Part shown: piece by piece, positions 54,480 to 64,000 of the stretch
Position numbering within the stretch: position 1 is the stretch's first letter
How the letters are laid out: every line of letters starts with the position of its first letter
NCBI RefSeq assembly: GCF_015832195.1
Contig: NC_052017.1
Coordinates: forward strand, 53,332,652 to 53,396,651
From: Motacilla alba alba
Lineage: Eukaryota > Chordata > Aves > Passeriformes > Motacillidae
DNA length: 64,000 nt
Direction of reading: 5' to 3'
Made by a program: the position numbers and the translations under genes
Notes under the pieces: generated by a model
Told to the model about the DNA's origin: nothing
The model's input: the letters and a program-made list of their open reading frames with translations, nothing else
Database searches by the model: none

Positions 54480-54990
54480 TCTCAGAGAACCCAAGGCTCT
54501 GGGACAGAACGGGCTGGAGTCCTGCAGCCTGCGGCGGGCAAGCGGGGCATCCCCCGGCCCCACAGCCGGCCCGGCACGGCCCGGCCCGGCCCGGCCCGGC
54601 CCGCAGGCAGCGGCCAGGCCCCGGCCCGCAGGCAGCGGCCGCACGCGTGCCCAGCTCCCTAGAAGCGGCCGCGCTGCGGGAAGCCTTCCTTCTCCCCCGC
54701 CCGGCCACAGACGCTGCCTCCCCTCGCCTCGCCTTTCCGCGCTGCTCGCACAACCAGCGCCAGCCCGGCCCCGCACCCTGACCCTCACCAGCGCCCAGGG
54801 CCGCGCTCGGCCATCTTCAGTGAGGGCAAACGGCTGACGGCGGCAGTAATTGGGCAGCGACGGCCGTGACGTCAGAGCCCGTCGGAGACACTGCGGACAC
54901 TGCAGGCGCCATCTTGAGTGAGGGCGCAGTCCTCTCCAGTGGCCCGGCCCCGCCGTGGGGACGCCGGGCGGCAACGGGGCGGGAGCTGCT
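54480..54990. promoter_or_regulatory. YAE1: CpG island at the YAE1 promoter
   Basis: GC- and CpG-rich block with GGCCC pentamer repeats (about 54568-54602) and a repeated 'cccgcaggcagcggcc'. Two minus-strand AAGATGGC motifs, typical YY1 sites in the orientation of YAE1 transcription, lie about 95 bases apart. Long open frames on both strands here, such as 54381-54974 minus, are composition artefacts. Confidence 0.82.
54789..54920 (-). other. YAE1: Likely YAE1 non-coding first exon (outer end uncertain)
   Basis: On the minus strand GGGCGCTG is followed by GTGAGGG, a good donor, inside the CpG island. The exon contains GAAGATGGC (ATG at 54814) and possibly a second AAGATGGC at about 54908-54915. 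Spliced to the exon at 53731, the ATG at 54814 opens an 11-codon upstream frame ending in TAG before the YAE1 start. The transcription start is not visible. Confidence 0.5.
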
Positions 54991-55099
54991 GGCTCAGTCG
55001 AGATGTCCTTATCCCATCATCAGCTCCCGCGTTCTCAGGAGGGAGCGGCATGTGGCTGCCTCGCCTCCCACGGTGACCGCAGGACAACCGTAGGGTCAA

Positions 55100-58000
55100 C
55101 GCATTCCTCGGGGCACGAAGGTTTCATCGTCTATTCAGTTACAAACGGTGGACTTTAAAAAAAAAATAAAAAAATCTGCCTTGTTGACTTCAGAATCGTC
55201 AAGCACTTTATGTGAAGCATGCCCTTAAGCTATTCTCTACAAGACCCAGGTATTACAATGAGAAATCCTTTCTAATAGGAAAGATGCCAGCCGGAGTCAA
55301 GTGTTTCATTGCTGACTTTGACTTGAGAAAACAGGAATATCCTGTTGACATAAATGAAATATAAGTACAACAATGTTGGTGCATGCTGCATTTGGCTTAT
55401 GAGCATAAGTTTAAAGCTGATTAATCTTCATGAACACACAATACATCAAGCTTGAATTCAAGCTGCCTGTTTTTTCCGAATTGCCAGAGGCTGTTCAGTA
55501 GACTCTGCAGTGTGCTGAGTGCCTTGCGGGCCCCTGGCAGCCGGGACACCCAAGAGGCTGATTCCCAGTGGGACCACACTCCCCGCAGCCGCTGCCGGGT
55601 GTCTCCTCTCCTGTCCCAGGGGTGGCTGGTGACATTCCTTACAGCAGGGCTTGGGACACTGCATGGACAGCAGCAAGGCCTGTCTGTGCTCTGCAGGTAC
55701 CAGGAGATGAAGAGCGTGGGCTGCAAACTGTGCAGCCACTGTGCTCCCTTTCCCTCCTCCCTTCTGCTCTGCACACAGCCTATCCTCCTGCTTCTGGCCC
55801 ATCTTGGATGCTCGCTGATGGTTGAATGCTGAGGTACGAGTAGCCAAGTAACCAAATCTGTCTAGAAATTCGTGTGTCAGGTGTCAAAATGACACTGGTT
55901 CCTCTGGATAGCCACAACTGCATATCTGGTTCTCAGCAGTTACTATACATGTCAATGATTGCTGATTTCCTAGCCCATCTGTGCCACTTTCAACTCCTGT
56001 CTGGCAGACGCTAGCTTTGCCATTAAAAAAAACAAAACTGATAACAATACTGACTATTGCCTGCATGAACAAATGCGCAGTCACGAAAATCCCTTCTGGC
56101 AACAAAAACTTTAACTGGTCATGACACTTAGCAAAAATTCACCAGGTGGAAACAATTCTTCATCTGGCAACAGCACTATTAAACTTGGGTTAACCCTTTG
56201 TTTATCATCTTCTGCTCTGTCTCATCAGCCTCTTGCTCTTCTGGAAGACGTACACACGTCATGGCTCAGGGAAGCTGTGAGTTTCCTAGATTCACACTGT
56301 CAGTTTAAATGTCTTAAATTTAATAAATTTATTATTATTATTTATTAAATTTATTAATAAATGTATTGATCATCCCACACAGATGTTTAAGAATGAATCT
56401 TAATAATAGTGAGAAAAAAAAAAAGAAATCTTTTATTTCTACCCATTTCTCTTATTAGTTGTGGGGGAGGGTAATTAGGTGAATCATTGCATACATAGAG
56501 CAACGTTGTTGGGATATGGACTACAGTTGCAGCTTGAAGACAATTTGATTCTATGTTGATGGCCTGGACAGGAGTGCTGGGATTGAGGGTGAGGTGCGAT
56601 GCCTTGGGGTGTGGATGTTTTCCACACTTATGTGTGTTCTAATCCGGTCAGTGTCTATCTATTATGGTGACACTGTCAAGATTATACACCAGAAGATCAA
56701 AACAGGAGAGCAATATTTCACTGGCTAGTTCTGATATTTTTGCACAATAAAGTTGCCTGAAATAATGAAAAGCAAAGTAGTTGACTTCAATGTGACCCAT
56801 TGTAAAGTTTGCCAGTGCCATATCTAAGTTTAAAACTGGGCTAATTTTAGGCTTAGGGCATCTGATATACCAAAGGTACTTCTGGTACATGAACATATGT
56901 ATCTCAGCAGTTACTTCCTGCTTTCCTGATGTACTGGGGAGAGCTTCTAGAGGAGCCAGTACCCAGTTAGAGCTTAGTACTAACAAGAGATTTCTGGAGA
57001 TCATTACACAGAAATTTTGCCAGCTTCATCTTAGCAGTAGGGTTTGCTATTAAGCAATCAGCCACGAATGACTTTCTCCAAGAGTGAAATACATTAGCAT
57101 ATTGTCATTGCGTGTTTTTTGCATCTTTGCACCTTTTGCACCTTTTGCACCTTTGCACTGTTTTTACTGCATATAATGCTTCAGATAAAGCATTATATTC
57201 AGTATATAAAGATATGAATATATGAATATTCTCCTATTCAGATCATTATTATACACCTTTGTCTCTCAAACAGAAATGGATGGGAGCATCCAATAAATTT
57301 TGTCATAATGCAGACACCTCAAGAATTCAAGCTTTTTTGAAGGGTGGTTGATTACCTTGGCCAGGACTTGTATATGGGCCACTCTGTGGGGCAGGTTCCT
57401 TTCATTCTCACTACAGCAAGTTCTGTTGCTGTGTGCTGTTGTCTCTGGCAGAATTGAGTAAAGCCTTGTGAAAGACCTAGAGCAGAGGACTATTTACACC
57501 GTAAATTGTTCTCTGGTCATGCAGTGCTTATGGACTGACAGAGCCATGTTTCATTGACTCCAACTTTGGGAGTAATATAATTATTTTAAGAAATCACAGC
57601 TCTTAAATGGTATTTGGATAAATTTCAGCAACATTTAAATAATTTAAACATTTAAATGTTTACTTGTCTTCTATAGTAAACAACACAAAAACATAATGAA
57701 AAAGAGCAAGCTATCAAAATGTGAGGAGAATGGAAACCGTCAATATTTAATAAAGATGGTATATGCATTGTCACCAAACATTGCCCAATGTTTCTGAAGA
57801 GCCTTAAACCATAAGTCTCTCCCAAAATGTGTGCATATTCTATGGTCAGGTCTGTAGTCTTTTCCAGATATCTGGTTCTACTGCCTAGACAAATTCCAGG
57901 CTGTTTTCCATGAATATCATGATAACCGGGCGTTGGTGGGACTGCCTACAGCATTATCAAGAAAGACATACTCACATGTAGTCAATGTCTCCATCCTGAT

Positions 58001-61000
58001 CTTGTATCTGTGCATCTGTTCTTCATGCACGGGGTGGTGGAGTTGTGTACTGCTGGCTGAATTTAAATAATAGTACAGTGACCTCCAGCACATAAATACT
58101 TTGCTACCACAGAGAAGGAAACAGTGAGCAAACAGGTTAAGTGCAAGGTCATAGGCTTAATGAGGTTTTAAATATTACAGCTCACAGCACAGGAGACTAT
58201 AATGCCCCTAAATTGAATAAGAGGGTTAAAATAAACTTCTAGGATCCATGAGTATTACCAGGGCCTGGTAATAAACATACACTTCTGTATTTTCCTGTAA
58301 TAGCTCTCATACAGGATATTAATGCAATTTACTAGTGATGTCCCGTCACCCTCTTCTGATGAAGGTAACTAATACATATGAATTACTTCTCTGCATTTGT
58401 GAAATCACTTCTCTCTTCTTTAAGAGCATACAATAATATTGCAACAACAACTCTTTGGGTCAAAATGTCACATTTAATGTGAGAAGAAAATGGAAGAATA
58501 TGGAAAAGAATGTATCAAAGGTGAATGTCTAACATTCACTTCCAAGCACCATAGGAGTCTTAATAGATCTTTTGCCATTACTTCTTACACAAGTATTTTC
58601 AAGGGAGAGGATACTTTTTCTACCTCTTCCTTCACCAGTATAACCAAAGAAACAGAATTTTGATAGTTAAATATTACAACAGGACAGTTTTCTTATTTGC
58701 AGAATCATTACCATTTTAGATCCTCACAAAGAAACCTTTCATGTCTATTTTATGAAATGCCAGCAGTTGGGCTTAAACTAAATTGTAAGTGGAAGTGGCT
58801 AAGCAAAGTAGCAAATAAAATTTTCCCCCCCTGCTTTCCCCCAGCTTTCTTTGAATGTCCTCAGGGTTTGCAGTCTGGAAAACTGTACTCTGCACTGGTG
58901 CATATTAAACAGAGCAAAGGTACACTTCATTAGCACCAAAACAATTCTCTTCTGTCATTTTCCTTAGTTTGCTCCTCAAATAAGAAAAATTTATTGTCCC
59001 TAGAAGTAACCCATATTTTAATTTTGGAGTTTTGATAACAGCTCTAACACTACAAAAAAGATAGTATGGCTGAGATAAAAATGAGCTGTATACACATCCC
59101 AGCTCAAAATTAATGTTGACAGAACAGAGTGTAGTAAGGGACTACACTATTATTTTTACAATATACAACAGAGAAACAAGGACATATTAGGAATATTCCT
59201 AATTGTCTTCAATCTGTTGACAATGAGCTTTTTACAGTGTGAAATTCCACATGAACAGAAAAAGGTTATGCCAATAAGGGCATGAAAATGAAATAAGTTC
59301 TACATTTTAGTTATGTAACTGAATCATGTGTCTTCTGAAATTGTAATATTAGAGATGAGTTTCACTGGGTTTGTGTCATAATAAATCAGGACCCCAAAGC
59401 TTTCTGACTCAGATATCCTTAAATAAGATTTTTTTAATGCAGAGCTGCCTTTTTTGTTGGTATAATACTTGATCATAATATGCAAATATTTACTGTAAAT
59501 GAAATTGCTGCAAGGAGAATCCTGTATTCCACTTATGGATTTCCCCAGTGAATTGCATCTCTATTCAAATTACGGAGAATTTTTGTCACACTTCATTTCT
59601 TCCACAGGAGAGAAATGCCAGCTCTTTTCTTTTGGCAAAGAGACAAATTGCTCTCTCTGTGTTATCCTTTGTATAAACTCAGGCAAATGCTGACAAACTG
59701 CAGGAATTGCAGCTGTACAATGCTGATCCAATTGTCTGAAGTGAATAGAACTGCTAGAAGTCATAAAACTTGTGGAGTGCACTGATTTTCTTGGCACCTG
59801 TAACCAGGAGAAAACAATTGTTTCAGTGGCAATGCACAGTTTCAGAAAGGTTGAGGTTATGACAAGGGTGGTTAAATGGTGGCTTTTGAGTTACATGTGG
59901 ATTGTGAGCAACTCCAGTACAGTGTGTATGCCATATCTGCAGCATATAATTGGTTGTCTGACTGTGCTTGAACAAAGGCTGCTAGGTAACTCATATCTCA
60001 GCTGAGGAAGAAAGTGAGCTGGCATTGTTGGGCCTCTTGGGACTCCATTCTGCTGGGAGCTACAATCTCTTGCAGAGCCATTGTCACCTGCAAATGGCTA
60101 CCTAAGGTGCCAGAGGATGGCCCTCCTAGCTGAGACAAAAACAATTATCCAGGACAGTATAATGCTGGGCATGGAAAAATGTTTATGCCCCTTTTGTCCG
60201 TTTTTACCTTAAAACTGCTGCCACAGCCAAATAATGTGTTTGACATTACTGCACCATCCCTGGCAGGGCAATTGGGCAGTGACTTTCCCTTCTCGTAGCT
60301 AAATAGGGATTTATTCTCCTACCTTCCCTTGAATGGGATTTTATCACTTCCATAGGTTATTTTCTCAGACCTGCGAGTACAGGTTTTACAATTACAGGTT
60401 TTACAATTGGTGTCAGTGGAAGGTGCTATCTTGAAGAGCAAGTGCAGGTGCCATGCAGCCAAATGGACAGGGACTTTGTAATTTAAACAAGATGAAGTGT
60501 TCCATGGACATGTCTTGAGCATTACTCACTAATCTGGAAGAGACTGAGCAAGGTTTCTCACATCTACTCCAAATTTATTTCACAGGACTTAACTATGTAA
60601 ATTTAACTATGTAAAGGTAACTATGCAGTTACCTGCCCAAACTTACCACAGTATCTTGCTCAGGAACAAACAAGTACAGTTAATTTGACCCAACATTCAA
60701 CTGCCATGTGAACAGGTAACATCAGGTACTTTTTTTCATTGGATTGTTGTAGTCAGTATGTGTCACCCTGACTTACACTGAGAAAAATTAGTAGTCTAGA
60801 AAAGCATTGAGGCTAGTGAGGTAGTTACTGATTTCTGTGGGTTTGCAGTCAGGGTAACACAGTTCTCAGTGTGCAGAATCACAGAGAAGGTGAACTTTCT
60901 GATGAAATCTTCTGCAGACGAAGACTTGCTAGTTCTTTAGGAAAACTGAAATGTCAGTGCTCATGTTGCAAGCTTGGGCCGAACTTTAGAGTAAAGATAT

Positions 61001-64000
61001 GATATATTCAAAGCCTGAAGCTGCCTTTTTTTGCTCATCCAAAAGCAGCAATGAATGGCTCAGTGAGGCACGCCATGCAGGCTTGGCTTATATTTTTAAT
61101 AGCACTAAAGAGCTTCAAAGTTCTTCAAAGAACTAGAAAAAAGAGTTATGAACTATACTTGCTTTTTGTGGAATAAATGAGGTTACATCTGCAAAACTAT
61201 GGATTGTATTTTACTACTGACTCAGTGCATCAGCTGACTAATTGCAAGTAATCAATTTTACAAGTAATGCAGGAATTACGTAAGCAAAACCAGGATGAAT
61301 TCAGCACCATGTGAAGGCAAGGAATCAAATTCCATGGTAACATCAGGAACTCCAAGTTACAGGAGATGAAATGTAAGAGAAACTGGTTTGAGGCAATTTG
61401 TGCTCAGAGATGACAAAAAGCTCTCTATAGAAATGGGTTACTTAATTTTACTTCTTCCTCCACCCAGATTCCAGTAATTTCTCTTTCTAACTCACTTACA
61501 GGCATCAATTTATTGAAGAAGTTTTGTTCAGATACATCAGCTCAGATGAGAAATACATCTAAAAATGGGAACTGTGCTATAATTTTAATTATGTAGTAAT
61601 TGCAAACTGATCACATTGTATATTGTTAGGTTTATAAGTATTACCTGTCTGTGGAATATTAATATCAAGATCCATGCTTGTTATTTATAAACATGGTATA
61701 AACTTAAATTAACTGTCAGTTCTGTTCCCAGGACTCTAAAACCTTCACATTTAGAATATTTTTCTGAATAAAGTAATTAATTAAAATTTTTTTGTATGTG
61801 TGTATTATCGGATTCCGTTGAAGACCACCCTTTATCACAAAAGTAATTTGGCAAAGTAATTTACAGTTTATTAAAGAGATTGTTATTTAATAATTTGGCT
61901 AAGGAAAATCTTCAGGTCCTCTGAGAATAATTTTAGCGCAGGTGCAATAGTTTCCTTTTTTTTTGTAGCAAGAAAGAGTATATAGTGCTGAGGGTTACAT
62001 TGTCTCCTCATGCAGTATTAGCTTCTCAAGAAGGTCCTCAGAATATATTAAGACATAACATGGTGTAGTCTGTGATTACTTGAGACGATAAAACCTTGTC
62101 TTGCTTGTGCTTGCTACTGCCATATTCCTGTGCAATACTTCCAGCTTCCTTTCAGAAGCTAAAACAACAGAGACAAAGCTCGCTTCCTGATTGACTGAGG
62201 GGGTAATGAAAATTATTAGTAGCCCTTACAAACACCACTGATTTTTAAAAAAATCTCAAATATTGACACCTTATCATTGTATTTGAAACAAGCATTTGTC
62301 TGTTTGTTGTATTAAATGTAGGTAGACATGTACACACTGATACTTATGAGTGTTATCTGCAGACTCTGAGAAGCTCACGAGTGTATTTCAAATTCACTTC
62401 AACAAGGGCACCAGGCAGTGTTATAAGGATTTTGTAAAAATCCATCCTTTAGACTCTTGTAAGTAATCTCTTGGATATCCTACAGGCTCACCTTCATAAA
62501 GCTTTCAACACTGAGCTGAGTGGGCTGCATATGTGTGAAGCTGCCCTGATTGAAACGCCAATATTCTCTCTTTCTCTGGGCTCTGAAATTTACTATTGCA
62601 ATAAAACAGAAGCATTCCCTTGCATACTAAACTGAAGTGGCTGTGAAGAACAACTACTGAAGCCCCTCATTTATTTCATGGTTTCAGTCTAATTGACATC
62701 AGCATTCAATCCTTTCTACTGGCCTATTCATTGTCTCCATCTCCTGGAGATTCAGTCTGGATTCAGTGTACAACAAATTCATTACTGAACTGCAGCACTT
62801 TCCCTCTCTGAAAGAAAGGGGAAAGAAGAAATCACCCTGTAATTACAAGAAAAGCATATTTTCTTTTTTTTAGCTCTTAGGTATTTCCCATAATACCTAC
62901 AGCAAGCAGCCAACACCGCCTCCCACATCTCCCAGTCCAGGAGTCTATGTTAAGAGGGTATTTATCTATCTCTCTGACTCCAAAGAACCAGTTCCAGAGA
63001 CACCCTAATACAAATATTTCTTAATAATTCATGGAATGATTGATGGGCAAAGTATGTTGCAGATCATGTATTTTTGGCATATTATTTAATCAGCAGCAAT
63101 AAAAATGCTCTTTTTATAAAGAACATGAATAATTTATTTTAGTACTAAAGGATGAGAATTCCTGTAGTGCATCATTTGCAAGAATGATAGATGCAATGAG
63201 TTCTAACCAGAGACTGGGAAACAATCAAAGTGATGAAGGGCCACTGGTACCCATTGGTCCTTCCATAAGAATGGGGACCAAAGAGTGTTTGAAATTAGTA
63301 CAGAAGAACTGGTGTGGCATAAGATAAAGAGAGAAAGAGGTCAGATTGGGAAAAATCTTGCTTCACTTGGGGAAATAAAAGCAAATATTACATGTAGAGA
63401 ATATGATGAATTATATGGGAGGGCGCAGAACATGGAATGTAGCCACCAGATAAATGCAATTTCATGGGGAAAAGTGTTAGGAGAAGGATGTGTTAACATT
63501 TTCCTGTGGTACAGGTGGTATTTTTAATACTGAATACACAACTGAATGCTCTTTTTAGCATAATGCAGACCATGTGGGAAAATGGACCCCCAAAACCTGG
63601 CATTTTTGTATTTCTCTCCTGTTCATAGGACACATCCTCTTCTTTAGCTCTCCATGATATTTATAAGATAGTAATTGTGGGGACCATGAAGCCTTAGAGC
63701 TCAGCTGAGGTAGAGATGGTGTTGTCAAATAAGACAATTATGAACTCTAGCATAAACACTAAGCAACCAGTAATTTATTCCACACTTACAGTTTATCACA
63801 TTTCTAAAATGCATCAAAAACATGGTAAAAGCTAGGGGGTTTTCACAGCAGATGCCATATATATGATGTGGCTTTGACAGATGCTATAGAGCATGGGGAC
63901 TTCTGGTGAGAGCAGAACCATCTGTAAGATGAAACATTCATTGTGACTTCTCTAGCTGAGAACTTAGAAAAGGCCTAATCCCCCACATTAACACTAGCTG
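55100..64000. other. Intergenic region beyond YAE1; no gene recognised
   Basis: By comparison with the human gene order this side should lead towards POU6F2, but I found no POU-domain or homeodomain exon. The sequence is AT-rich apart from a GC-richer block at about 55500-55830 with overlapping antiparallel open frames of unknown origin. A small 9-bp-unit repeat is at 57121-57159. Other open frames are short and match nothing I know. Confidence 0.65.
57121..57159 (+). repeat. Short minisatellite, unit about 9 bp (TTTTGCACC)
   Basis: About four near-identical units in a row, 'tttgcaccttttgcacc' and onwards, with small length changes between units. Confidence 0.8.

Noticed and set aside
54381..54974. 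197-codon minus frame in the second CpG island
   Set aside because: Same composition effect; it overlaps the YAE1 first exon and runs through its splice donor.

Overview
The window is vertebrate nuclear DNA, almost certainly from a bird. Genes are split into short exons with GT-AG (twice GC-AG) introns, promoters sit in two CpG islands, and the recognisable repeats are avian: CR1 LINE copies and ERV LTRs of types I know from neoavian, especially songbird, genomes. I cannot name the species. The gene content matches the block that on human chromosome 7p14 reads POU6F2 - YAE1 - RALA - CDK13, seen here in reverse orientation.

Layout: (1) 1-22.4 kb holds the 5' part of RALA on the minus strand: coding exons at 2486-2694 and 3476-3589, an 18.5 kb intron 1, and a non-coding first exon inside a CpG island at about 21.5-22.6 kb. 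The 3' RALA exons lie left of the window. (2) A plus-strand gene for a MED1-like Mediator subunit runs from a likely first exon at 22768-22834, next to the RALA island, to a stop at 48666. Fifteen internal and terminal exons were placed by reading frame, splice sites and similarity to MED1. One exon, in the interval 40989-42605, could not be resolved. (3) YAE1 lies on the minus strand: three coding exons between 51028 and 53709 and a non-coding first exon in a second CpG island at about 54.5-55.0 kb. (4) 55-64 kb shows no gene I can support.

RALA and the MED1-like gene are head-to-head over one CpG island; the MED1-like gene and YAE1 converge tail-to-tail with about 2.4 kb between stop codons. 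The three genes serve different pathways (Ral GTPase signalling, transcription, Fe-S cluster delivery), and nothing suggests joint function.

The most interesting item is the MED1-like gene. It keeps the globular MED1 region but ends in a short acidic tail where MED1 has a very long disordered, nuclear-receptor-binding tail, and it uses two GC-AG introns. Repeats include an ERVL-type solo LTR with 5-bp flanking repeats, an LTR carrying a near-perfect 153-bp tandem duplication, a 1.5 kb CR1 copy, and several perfect hairpins. I saw no tRNA, rRNA, CRISPR or bacterial-type system.
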